Origin: Accumulibacter sp031732815
Lineage (GTDB): Bacteria; Pseudomonadota; Gammaproteobacteria; Burkholderiales; Rhodocyclaceae
DNA: 64,000 nucleotides
Reading direction: 5' to 3'
Assembly (NCBI RefSeq): GCF_031732815.1
Contig: NZ_JAVMKF010000293.1
Location: 1 to 64,000 of the forward strand
This document shows, in pieces, positions 9,270 through 16,213 of this stretch (the stretch's first letter is position 1; each line of letters starts with the position of its first letter). Position numbers and translations under genes: made by a program. The notes under the pieces are model-generated. The model was not told the DNA's origin. It was given only the letters and a program-made list of their open reading frames with translations, and ran no database searches.

Positions 9270-9554
9270 ATGCCGATATACGCGTATCGATGTTCTGCCT
9301 GCGGCTGCGAGAAAGATCACCTGCAGAAACTTAACGACCCGGAGTTGCGTGTCTGCCCGCAGTGCGGCCAGGCGACCTACAGCAAGCAGGTGACCGCGGC
9401 CGGTTTTCAGTTGAAGGGTAGCGGCTGGTACGTCACCGATTTCAAAGGCGGGAACAAGCCACCGCCGACCGCCACCGAGAAACCGGAAAAAGTTGAGCAA
9501 CCCGCCGCAGAAAGCGCCGGCACAGCAGAAAGCGGCCCGTGCACGGCCAGTTGA
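9270..9554 (+). CDS. FmdB-family zinc ribbon protein
   Basis: The product is a 94-residue small protein. The ATG at 9270 is preferred over an in-frame TTG two codons upstream because the family begins MPIYAYRCxxCG. Two CxxC pairs (C8/C11 and C29/C32) form the predicted zinc ribbon, followed by the conserved GSGWYVTDF segment. The C-terminal third is a Pro/Ala/Glu-rich tail. The family is named after FmdB, a proposed regulator of the formamidase/amidase operon. Most members have no defined function and are often encoded beside aspS, as here. The last 16 bases overlap the DUF502 gene, so the two are probably translated together. Confidence 0.9.
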   Translation: MPIYAYRCSACGCEKDHLQKLNDPELRVCPQCGQATYSKQVTAAGFQLKGSGWYVTDFKGGNKPPPTATEKPEKVEQPAAESAGTAESGPCTAS

Positions 9555-10186
9555 TCAAGCGCTACTTTCTTACCGGGTTGCTGATCTGGGTTCCCCTGGC
9601 GATCACCGCCTGGGTGCTCGTGCTGATCGTCAGCACGATGGACCAGTCGCTGCACCTGCTGCCGGCAGCCATCCACCCGCGAAATCTGCTCGGCTTCGAC
9701 CTGCCGGGTGTCGGCGCGGTGCTCACGCTGCTGATCATCGTGCTCACCGGTCTGCTCGCGACGAATTTTATCGGGCAACGCCTGGTCATCTGGTGGGAGC
9801 GGCTGCTCGCCAGAATCCCCGTCGTCAATTCGATCTACACCAGCGTCAAGCAGGTTTCGGATACGCTGTTTTCGTCGTCCGGCAACGCGTTTCGCAAAGC
9901 GTTGCTGATCGAGTATCCACGGCGCGGAGCGTGGACCATTGCCTTTCTCACCGGCAAGCCGGGCAGCGATGTCCTGCAACACCTCGACGGCGACTTCGTC
10001 AGCGTCTACGTGCCGACGACGCCCAACCCGACGTCGGGCTTCTTCCTGATGATCGCCAAAGCGGATGTGATTGAACTCGACATGAGCGTCGATACGGCAC
10101 TCAAGTACGTCATTTCGATGGGCGTCGTCGCCCCGCCGCCAGCACCGGCGGGCGATCGCCCCGGCCGACGGAGCGCCGTCGCCTGA
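9539..10186 (+). CDS. DUF502 family inner-membrane protein
   Basis: This 215-residue protein starts at a GTG inside the end of fmdB. Two strong membrane segments (about residues 8-30 and 57-78) are followed by a soluble domain with the family's conserved PVVNSIYTSVKQVSDTL and PTTPNPTSGFF motifs, and a short proline-rich tail. The family is widespread in proteobacteria next to aspS but has no known biochemical role. The next gene, aspS, starts 22 bases after the stop, which suggests one transcript of fmdB, DUF502 and aspS. Confidence 0.9.
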   Translation: MHGQLIKRYFLTGLLIWVPLAITAWVLVLIVSTMDQSLHLLPAAIHPRNLLGFDLPGVGAVLTLLIIVLTGLLATNFIGQRLVIWWERLLARIPVVNSIYTSVKQVSDTLFSSSGNAFRKALLIEYPRRGAWTIAFLTGKPGSDVLQHLDGDFVSVYVPTTPNPTSGFFLMIAKADVIELDMSVDTALKYVISMGVVAPPPAPAGDRPGRRSAVA

Positions 10187-10208
10187 CCTTCTTACCGCGG
10201 ACAAAGGT

Positions 10209-12011
10209 ATGCGCACTCATTATTGCGGACAAGTGAATGGCCGCCTGATCGGCCAACAGATCACGCTTTGCGGCTGGGCTCACCGGCGGCGCGACCACGG
10301 TGGTGTCATCTTCATTGACTTGCGCGACCGGGAAGGTCTGGCTCAGATCGTCTGCGACCCGGATCGGCCGCAGATGTTCAGGACAGCGGAAGTCGTGCGC
10401 AGCGAGTTCTGCCTGAAGGTCGTCGGCCAGGTTCGCGCACGCCCGGAAGGCACGGTGAACCGCAACATCGCGAGCGGCGAAGTGGAGATTCTCTGTCACG
10501 AGATCGAGGTGCTCAATCCCTCGCTGACCCCGCCTTTCCAGCTCGACGAGGACAATCTGGCGGAGAACACGCGCCTGCTGCACCGGGTGCTCGACCTGCG
10601 CCGACTGCAGATGCAGCGCAATCTGCAGTTGCGCTACCGTACCGCACGCGCTTTCCGCCGCTTTCTCGACGAGGCCGGTTTCATCGACATCGAAACGCCG
10701 ATGTTGACGAAGAGCACGCCGGAAGGTGCGCGCGATTACCTGGTTCCCTCGCGCGTGCATCCCGGGTATTTCTTTGCCCTCCCACAATCGCCGCAGCTCT
10801 TCAAGCAGTTGCTGATGATCGCCGGCTTTGACCGCTACTATCAGATTACCAAGTGTTTTCGCGACGAAGATCTGCGCGCCGACCGGCAACCCGAGTTTAC
10901 CCAGGTGGATATCGAGACCTCGTTCATGCACGAAGGCGAGATCATCGCGCTGATGGAGGAACTGATGCGCTCGGTCTTCGCCGAGGTGATTGCTGTGCAG
11001 TTGCCGAATCCCTTCCCGCGTTTGAGCTACGATGAGGCAATGGCACGTTACGGATCGGACAAGCCCGACCTGCGCGTGACGCTGGAATTGGTTGAGGTGA
11101 CCGACGTTCTGCGCGACGTCGCGTTCAAGGTGTTCGCCAACGTGGCCAACAGCGCGGGCGGGCGGGTCGCCGCGTTGCGAGTGCCGGGCGGAGCCAGCCT
11201 GACGCGCAGCGAGATCGACGCCTATACGCAGTTCGTCGGCATCTACGGTGCGCGCGGCCTGGCCTACATCAAGGTCAACGACGTCAGGCAGCCAAACGAA
11301 AACGGTCTGCAGTCGCCGATCGTCAAGAATTTGCATGCAACTGCGCTGCAGGCGATCCTCGAGCGCACTGGCGCGCAATCGGGGGACCTGATCTTTTTCG
11401 GTGCGGACAAACGCAAGGTGGTCAACGACGCCCTCGGCGCGTTGCGCGTCAAGATCGGTCACGAGAAAGCGTTCCTCAACGGGCGGGCCTGGGAGCCGGT
11501 GTGGATCGTCGATTTCCCGATGTTCGAATACGACGAAGACGAAAAGCGCTGGAATGCCTGCCACCACCCATTTACCAGCCCGAAGGACGAACACCTGGAG
11601 TTGCTCGACAGCGATCCGGGCAAGTGCCTGGCCAAGGCCTACGACCTCGCCCTGAACGGCAGCGAACTGGGTGGCGGTTCCGTCCGCATTCATCGTTCAA
11701 GCGTCCAGGAGAGTGTTTTCAAGGCACTCGGCATCGGCGACGAGGAGGCGCGCAGCAAGTTCGGTTTCCTGCTCGAAGCCCTCAAGTATGGTGCTCCGCC
11801 ACACGGCGGCCTGGCCTTCGGGCTTGACCGGATTGTCACCATGATGGCCGGTGCCGAGTCGATTCGCGACGTGATCGCCTTCCCGAAGACGCAACGCGCG
11901 CAGTGCCTGTTGACCGATGCGCCGAGCGCGGTAGACGAGAAACAGTTGCGCGAGCTGCATATTCGCCTGCGCCAGAAGATCGAAACGCAAGTCGACGTCG
12001 GCCGGAGCTGA
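10209..12011 (+). CDS. aspS: Aspartyl-tRNA synthetase
   Basis: The product has 600 residues, the bacterial AspRS length. It charges tRNA-Asp with aspartate using ATP. An N-terminal OB-fold anticodon domain (CGWAHRRRDHGG at 21-32) comes first. The class II catalytic core follows, with motif 2 FRDEDLRADRQPEF (about 217) and motif 3 GGLAFGLDRI (about 533), and the bacterial GAD insertion lies between. Residues H30 and G81 match the pair associated with non-discriminating AspRS, which also charges tRNA-Asn for later amidation. In discriminating E. coli AspRS these positions are Leu and Lys. That specificity is an inference from two residues. The RNase gene follows after 6 bases. Confidence 0.97.
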   Translation: MRTHYCGQVNGRLIGQQITLCGWAHRRRDHGGVIFIDLRDREGLAQIVCDPDRPQMFRTAEVVRSEFCLKVVGQVRARPEGTVNRNIASGEVEILCHEIEVLNPSLTPPFQLDEDNLAENTRLLHRVLDLRRLQMQRNLQLRYRTARAFRRFLDEAGFIDIETPMLTKSTPEGARDYLVPSRVHPGYFFALPQSPQLFKQLLMIAGFDRYYQITKCFRDEDLRADRQPEFTQVDIETSFMHEGEIIALMEELMRSVFAEVIAVQLPNPFPRLSYDEAMARYGSDKPDLRVTLELVEVTDVLRDVAFKVFANVANSAGGRVAALRVPGGASLTRSEIDAYTQFVGIYGARGLAYIKVNDVRQPNENGLQSPIVKNLHATALQAILERTGAQSGDLIFFGADKRKVVNDALGALRVKIGHEKAFLNGRAWEPVWIVDFPMFEYDEDEKRWNACHHPFTSPKDEHLELLDSDPGKCLAKAYDLALNGSELGGGSVRIHRSSVQESVFKALGIGDEEARSKFGFLLEALKYGAPPHGGLAFGLDRIVTMMAGAESIRDVIAFPKTQRAQCLLTDAPSAVDEKQLRELHIRLRQKIETQVDVGRS

Positions 12012-12017
12012 AGCGCC

Positions 12018-12407
12018 ATGCAGGAAGTCGCCGCCTTCTGTCGCTCCATACTGCTCGCCGCTTTTCTCGGCCTGTTCGCCCTCGCTTCGCCGGCGTACGC
12101 CCGCGGCGCGGACTCGCTGCCAAGCGTTCTCTTCGCCGACTTGCCGGCCGAGGCGCAGGCCACCTTGCGCCTGATCGAACAGGGTGGCCCATTTCCTTAC
12201 CCGCGCAAGGATGGCAGCATTTTCGGGAACTTCGAGCGACGTCTTCCGCTGCAGGCGCGTGGCTATTACCGCGAATACACGGTGCCTACGCCCGGCCGGC
12301 GCGATCGCGGGGCTCGCCGGATCGTTGCCGGCCAGATCGCACGCGGCGAGTACTACTACACCGATGACCACTACCGCAGCTTCCGCCGCATACGCGAACG
12401 CCCATGA
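12018..12407 (+). CDS. Secreted guanyl-specific ribonuclease (barnase-like, N1/T1 family)
   Basis: This is a 129-residue protein with a signal peptide (about 1-28, ending SPAYA). The remainder fits the microbial N1/T1/barnase ribonuclease fold. YREYTV supplies the general base E86, RGARRIV supplies the arginine (R100/R101), and YYTDDHYRSF supplies the general acid H118. Such enzymes cleave RNA after guanine. The barstar inhibitor gene overlaps its end by 4 bases (ATGA), the normal arrangement for a toxic RNase and its protector. It may be used for RNA scavenging, competition or self-processing. The start lies 6 bases after the aspS stop. Confidence 0.9.
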   Translation: MQEVAAFCRSILLAAFLGLFALASPAYARGADSLPSVLFADLPAEAQATLRLIEQGGPFPYPRKDGSIFGNFERRLPLQARGYYREYTVPTPGRRDRGARRIVAGQIARGEYYYTDDHYRSFRRIRERP

Positions 12408-12847
12408 CACATACCAGGCTGCAAGAACTGCTCGAAGACGCCGGGCAAACCGGCATTTTCCACCTTCCCGAAAGCGGCCGGACGGCGGTACGCCATGCCG
12501 CCGAAGCTGGCGGCATGGTCTGCTTCGAAGTCAGTTTTGCCGACTCGGCGCAGATCGATGCGGTCCTTGCCGGACTCGGGCGCGACCTTGATTTTCCGGA
12601 ATGGTATGGCAACAACTTCGACGCCCTGAAGGACTGCCTGACCGATTTCTCGTGGTGCGAAGCCGCTGGCTATGTGCTGATCATTTCACACGCGGAAGTG
12701 CTGCAGCGCGAGAACCCCGACAAGTTTCATACTCTCAACCAGGTGTTCAACGCGGCCATTGACGAATGGCGCGAGCAAGGCTTCCCGCTGTGGGTCTTTT
12801 ACGATCTGCGTACCAACGGGCTGGCGACGCTTCCGACGCTGACGTGA
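12404..12847 (+). CDS. Barstar family ribonuclease inhibitor
   Basis: This 147-residue protein contains the barstar signature around residues 60-80: DLDFPEWYGNNFDALKDCLTD, here split as DFPEWYGNNFDAL then KDCLTDFSW. It has no signal peptide, so it should act in the cytoplasm to block any ribonuclease that has not been exported. The start overlaps the RNase stop (ATGA) and its own stop overlaps the GTG of the Nudix gene (GTGA), so all three are translationally coupled. At 147 residues it is longer than the classic 90-residue barstar, with an extra N-terminal segment of about 35 residues. Confidence 0.92.
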   Translation: MTHTRLQELLEDAGQTGIFHLPESGRTAVRHAAEAGGMVCFEVSFADSAQIDAVLAGLGRDLDFPEWYGNNFDALKDCLTDFSWCEAAGYVLIISHAEVLQRENPDKFHTLNQVFNAAIDEWREQGFPLWVFYDLRTNGLATLPTLT

Positions 12848-13296
12848 CGACGTACAAACGGCCAGTTTCGGTACTCGTCGTCATTCACACGCCAGACCTG
12901 CAGGTTCTCCTGCTCGAGCGGGCGGCACACGCCGGCTATTGGCAATCGGTGACCGGCAGCCAGGAAGCCGGAGAAACGCTGGTCCAGACGGCACTGCGCG
13001 AGATTGCCGAGGAGACCGGCATCGAAGCCGATCCGGCCGCCCTGCTCGACTGGCAGTTTACCAACACCTACGAAATCTTCGCCGAGTGGCGGCAGCGCTA
13101 TGCACCGGGTGTGACGCACAATACCGAGCACGTGTTCTCGCTCGAGTTGCCAGTCGTCCAGCCAATCCGTCTGGCGCTCAACGAGCATCTCGCCTACTGC
13201 TGGTTGGCGCAGCGTGAAGCAGCCGCCAAGTGCTTTTCGTGGAGCAACCGTGACGCCATTCTCATGCTGAACGAGCGGCGACGTTCTCCTGGCTAG
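12844..13296 (+). CDS. nudB: Nudix hydrolase, dihydroneopterin triphosphate diphosphatase
   Basis: The product has 150 residues from the GTG at 12844, which overlaps the barstar stop as GTGA. Reading further upstream would only overlap barstar in another frame. A complete Nudix box spans 38-60 (G38, E44, R52-E53, E56-E57, G59). KRPVSVLVVIHT at the start and WSNRDAILML near the end are typical of NudB, which removes pyrophosphate from dihydroneopterin triphosphate early in folate synthesis. The position downstream of aspS is also the usual one for nudB. The last 35 bases overlap the convergent CWC gene. Confidence 0.92.
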   Translation: MTTYKRPVSVLVVIHTPDLQVLLLERAAHAGYWQSVTGSQEAGETLVQTALREIAEETGIEADPAALLDWQFTNTYEIFAEWRQRYAPGVTHNTEHVFSLELPVVQPIRLALNEHLAYCWLAQREAAAKCFSWSNRDAILMLNERRRSPG

Positions 13297-13462
13297 CTTT
13301 TTCGGTCAAGCAGTCCGGGCAGTAACAACTGCCACCGGGCAGCGGGGTAAACGCCAATGGCGGTTGCTGCATGCACCAGCACGACGCCAGACCGGCGGCG
13401 GCGCCGCACACGAAGGATGCGCCGCAGGCGCTGCAGATGCTGCGCAATATTTCTTCCGACAC
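13262..13462 (-). CDS. Cysteine-rich CWC family protein
   Basis: This 66-residue protein has cysteines in a CxxC...C...CWC...CYCPDC pattern, which is the cysteine-rich CWC family and likely binds a metal such as zinc. The GTG at 13462 is chosen because AAGGAA precedes it and the conserved region begins shortly after; longer in-frame starts overlap bufC and read as arginine-rich noise. It is the last gene of the bufA-bufB-bufC run, 23 bases after bufC, so it may be an accessory part of the operon. Its 3' end overlaps nudB, which converges on it. No function is established for the family. Confidence 0.8.
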   Translation of the reverse strand: MSEEILRSICSACGASFVCGAAAGLASCWCMQQPPLAFTPLPGGSCYCPDCLTEKASQENVAARSA

Positions 13463-13485
13463 GACTTGATTCCTTTCCTTTGCGC

Positions 13486-14250
13486 TCAATCCCTGGCCAG
13501 CAGGCCCTCGTCCAGCCAGCGCCCAAGAACGGCGACAACGCCCTGCACGGCCGCCGCGTCGCCGTCCTCGGCGAGCAGCGAACAGCATTCGGCAAACGTG
13601 GCGCCGTCGGCCAAGGCACGCAAGGCAGCGCCTTCCCGATTATCCGCCGAACGCCATAAGCAGTCGAGCTTGCGGCGCCAGACGAGCAGCGTGTGCGCCA
13701 GGCGCTGCGGCGCCTCGGTGAGCGCTGCCGGATCGTCGTTGAGCGCATGCCAGACGGGTTCGACGCGCCACTGCAGGTCGATCGTCTGCAGCGATGGCAC
13801 CAGCCGATAGCGCCGGCCGGGCCAGTCGTCCGGCGCCAATGCGATGAGCTCGTCGCGCGTCAGGCACGGCGCATCGGCAGCGTCGAAAGCCGCCCGCATC
13901 GCCCAGTCCATACGCGCCAGGTCGACCAGCGCCGGATGCGGTAGTTGTTCGCTGGTGCGGCTCAGGTAATCGACCAGCGAATCGCCAAACCAGCGGATCG
14001 AGCGCTGCCGCGAAGGGTGAGCATCGATGTAGGCGCTGGCCAGCGCGGCAAAGGCATCGTCGCCCAGGGCGCGCAGCAGAACCGGAAAGTTGTCGCGCAA
14101 AGCGGCTGTCAGACGGGCGCGGTAGGCCACACGATAGACCTCCAGGCCGCGCGCGGATCGTTGCGCCGCGTTGGCAAGCAGGTCAGACGCCGAAGCGTCG
14201 ACCAGAATGGCAGCCTGCAAGCCGTTTTCGATCGCCTCCAGCGAATTCAT
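13486..14250 (-). CDS. bufC: BufC-like protein (DUF2063, putative DNA-binding domain)
   Basis: The product has 254 residues. The ATG at 14250 overlaps the bufB stop (ATGA). The N-terminal helical domain carries the DUF2063 pattern: GLEVYRVAYRARLTAAL, then FPVLLRALGDDAF and the region around HPSRQRSIRWFG. A more variable C-terminal part follows. The family was first labelled DNA-binding, but in bufferin operons it acts as the partner of the multinuclear iron oxidase BufB and is thought to present the peptide substrate. Gene order and coupling support that role here. Confidence 0.9.
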   Translation of the reverse strand: MNSLEAIENGLQAAILVDASASDLLANAAQRSARGLEVYRVAYRARLTAALRDNFPVLLRALGDDAFAALASAYIDAHPSRQRSIRWFGDSLVDYLSRTSEQLPHPALVDLARMDWAMRAAFDAADAPCLTRDELIALAPDDWPGRRYRLVPSLQTIDLQWRVEPVWHALNDDPAALTEAPQRLAHTLLVWRRKLDCLWRSADNREGAALRALADGATFAECCSLLAEDGDAAAVQGVVAVLGRWLDEGLLARD

Positions 14251-15086
14251 CGCACCCGCTCCGCGTGCCCCTGACTGCGCTCGGCAAGCTCGCGCGCACA
14301 CACCAACTCGCCGATCAGCAGCGCGAGCGGCGGAATATCGTCGTCGCGCTCGATCATCGTCGGCACCGTTCCGAGCCGCTGCAGCGCGTAGGCGTAGAGC
14401 TCCCAGACCGCCTGACATACCGGCTGATCGTGTGTATCGATCAGGATGTCGGGGTGCGTTTCGTGCCCGGCCAGGTGAATCTGACGCACGGCTGCCGGCG
14501 GTATCGCATCGATGAAGGTGCGTGCGTCGAAGCCGTGATTGACGCTGCTCACATAGGCATTGTTGATGTCGAGCAGGAGCTCGCAACCGGTTCGCGCGAC
14601 CAGTTGAGCGATGAACTCCCATTCGCTCATCTCGTCGGCAAGGAAGGAAACGTAGCTCGAAACATTTTCCAGGACGAGCTGGCAGCGAAGAAACTCCTGC
14701 ACCTGATCGATACGTGCCGTCAGGTGACGCAGCGTCTCCGCCGTGTAAGGCAGCGGCAGGAGGTCGTGCAGGTTCACCCCGGCAACCCCCGTCCAGCACA
14801 AGTGATCGGATACCCAGGCGGGTTCCAGTCGATCGATCAGCGCCTTGAGTTGTCCCAGGTAAGCCGGATCGAGTGGGTCGAGGCTGCCGATCGACAGCGA
14901 CACACCATGCATCACCATCGGATAGTCGCGCCGAATCTGCTCGACGAAATGGAGCGGCTTGCCGCCCGCGACCATATAGTTCTCGGAGATGATCTCCAGC
15001 CAGTCGACCGGCTGCCTGGCAGCGATGAAATCACCATAATGCGCGCTGCGCAGGCCGAGACCGAACCCGGCAATCGCTTCACTCAA
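14247..15086 (-). CDS. bufB: BufB-like multinuclear iron oxidase (MNIO, DUF692)
   Basis: The product has 279 residues if it starts at the TTG at 15086, which is preceded by GAGGAG at correct spacing, so that the protein opens with AIAGFGLGLR as in the family. An alternative GTG at 15164 adds 26 unlikely residues and lies inside a hairpin. The TIM-barrel metal ligands are visible in the DUF692 motifs: EIISENY, MHGVSLSIG, SDHLCW, LENVSSYV, LLDINNAY, HLAGH and DTHDQPV. MNIO enzymes use two or three iron atoms to oxidise cysteines in peptides. In bufferins they make thiooxazole rings that bind copper. The substrate here is probably BufA. Confidence 0.92.
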   Translation of the reverse strand: MSEAIAGFGLGLRSAHYGDFIAARQPVDWLEIISENYMVAGGKPLHFVEQIRRDYPMVMHGVSLSIGSLDPLDPAYLGQLKALIDRLEPAWVSDHLCWTGVAGVNLHDLLPLPYTAETLRHLTARIDQVQEFLRCQLVLENVSSYVSFLADEMSEWEFIAQLVARTGCELLLDINNAYVSSVNHGFDARTFIDAIPPAAVRQIHLAGHETHPDILIDTHDQPVCQAVWELYAYALQRLGTVPTMIERDDDIPPLALLIGELVCARELAERSQGHAERVR

Positions 15087-15160
15087 GACAAGCTCCTCGC
15101 CAATTTCCACGCAGCCCCATGGCCGCCCAGGGTGTCGAGGGGCGACGATGGTGGGCTGAC

Positions 15161-15187
15161 GCACGCCAGCCTGACGTGCTGGCGTGC
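15161..15187 (-). repeat. Perfect 10-bp hairpin between bufA and bufB
   Basis: GCACGCCAGC at 15161-15170 pairs exactly with GCTGGCGTGC at 15178-15187 around a 7-base loop. It starts 11 bases beyond the bufA stop and lies ahead of bufB. No T-tract follows, so it is more likely an mRNA-stabilising or processing hairpin, or a partial terminator, that would give more bufA than bufB product. The longer bufB start codon falls within it. Confidence 0.65.
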
Positions 15188-15197
15188 CTTGCCTACC

Positions 15198-15458
15198 CTA
15201 TTTGACGACCTTGCCGCCAGCGTCCGTACACTCCTTGGCGCTGCCCTTGTTGACCCAACCCTGGCCCTTGCAGGCGTTCATTCCCTTGCACTCGCTTTTT
15301 GCCGTCTTGCATTCCGACTGGCCCTTGCAGGCGTTGATCCCGGCACAGTGAACGGCCGCGCTCTCGGCTGCGCCAACGCTCGGTACGACCAGTGTTCCGG
15401 CGGCAAAAAGGGCGGCGGCAGCGGTCGCGAGGGCAACACCAGACATTTTGTTCGACAT
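15198..15458 (-). CDS. bufA: BufA-type periplasmic bufferin precursor (metallophore peptide)
   Basis: This is an 86-residue precursor. GAGGAGAG precedes the ATG at 15458. Residues 1-30 are a signal peptide (cleavage near VGAAES), so the product is periplasmic. The mature part has six cysteines (C38, C44, C50, C57, C63, C77) in two repeats of the form CxGxNACKGQ, as in BufA2-type bufferins. In this family the MNIO/BufC pair converts some cysteines to thiooxazoles and the product sequesters copper. Without modification it resembles a small uncharacterised secreted protein. Its position first in the operon, before bufB and bufC, supports the assignment. Confidence 0.9.
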   Translation of the reverse strand: MSNKMSGVALATAAAALFAAGTLVVPSVGAAESAAVHCAGINACKGQSECKTAKSECKGMNACKGQGWVNKGSAKECTDAGGKVVK

Positions 15459-15850
15459 GAGTCTCTCCTCGTAATGGGGTGTGGAAGACGCCGAAGTCCG
15501 CAGCGATGCGGCGAGGCCTCCGACACTGCTTAGACGCGTTCATCCGGCAATTGCTTACAGATTCTAGGAAAAAACTGCTTCAGCGGCCGTTGCGGCCGAT
15601 CCTCTACGCCTGGTCAGACGCACGCCCTGTGCTGGGCAATCGCCGACCTGATCCAGGCCGGAACCCCCGACCTGCGGCACAAACTCAGGCGACCCCACGT
15701 GATCAGCGTGCTTGGGCGCGCGGGCCGCTGCCTGTTTACAGCCCGCGACCTGAACAATGCAGGGCATCGACGAAGTGGCAAAGCGTAGAAGAGGGGCGCA
15801 CTGCCCCGCTGCGCAGGCCTGCGTGACCGCTTTCGTGCTGCTCGCTGGAA
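15459..15850. other. Upstream region of the bufferin operon, no gene
   Basis: About 390 bases separate bufA from the end of the cytochrome b5 gene on the same strand. Frames here give no recognisable protein. The part near bufA contains an AT-richer block with a possible ECF-type promoter (15531-15559). The rest is GC-rich and I see no terminator with a T-tract. Confidence 0.5.
15531..15559 (-). promoter_or_regulatory. bufA: Possible ECF-sigma-type promoter for bufA
   Basis: On the minus strand TGTAAG (15559-15554) and CGTCTA (15536-15531) are separated by 17 bases, 72 bases before the bufA start. A GTAA-type -35 with a CGTC-type -10 is a common pattern for extracytoplasmic-function sigma factors, and many bufferin operons are under such control. 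No ECF sigma gene is in this window, so this rests on sequence resemblance only. Confidence 0.35.
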
Positions 15851-16213
15851 TCAGTCGGCAACAAGACTGCCAATCCGGTATTGCGCCAGCAACTCGTCCG
15901 CCCGTTCGGAATGGGTGCGTCCCTTGTTCTTGGTTGCGTACGCCTGGCTTGCTTCCCGGCCACACCAGGGGAGAACGAGCTCGGGACGCGAAGGATGCTC
16001 GGGAAGATACGGGCTGACATCGTAGACGCTGCCGCGAATGGCCATCCAGCAATCCTCCGGCGTCGCGTGCCGCGCCAGCTCAACCGGCGAGACCTGTCGC
16101 TCGCGCACGGCAACCGCCGGTAGCGGAACCTCAGGCCGCCAGTAGGTGCTACTCCAGAAGGCCGCTACGAACAGCCAGAAGGCCACGGTTGCACCCACGT
16201 ACAAACGCTGCAT
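15851..16213 (-). CDS. Membrane-anchored cytochrome b5 domain protein
   Basis: This 120-residue protein starts at the ATG at 16213, whose first base is the last base of the upstream stop (TGATG). One membrane segment spans about residues 6-21. A cytochrome b5-like domain follows (41-118): SPVELARHATPEDCW, then IRGSVYDVSPYLPEHPS and the end AQYRIGS. The two expected haem ligands are H73 (in PEHPS, a variant of the usual HPGG) and H101 (GRTHSE). It should face the periplasm and pass electrons. The preceding ferric-reductase-like gene is its probable donor. Bacterial b5 domains of this kind are uncommon and the acceptor is unknown. Confidence 0.87.
   Translation of the reverse strand: MQRLYVGATVAFWLFVAAFWSSTYWRPEVPLPAVAVRERQVSPVELARHATPEDCWMAIRGSVYDVSPYLPEHPSRPELVLPWCGREASQAYATKNKGRTHSERADELLAQYRIGSLVAD

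Noticed and set aside
10110..11693. Long minus-strand frame (527 codons) opposite aspS
   Set aside because: Shadow of aspS; the product has no family resemblance.
15087..15164. Longer bufB with GTG start at 15164
   Set aside because: The start lies inside a perfect hairpin, has no good ribosome site, and adds residues that do not match the family.
15564..16052. 162-codon minus-strand frame between bufA and the cytochrome b5 gene
   Set aside because: It overlaps the b5 gene in another frame and has no recognisable domain.
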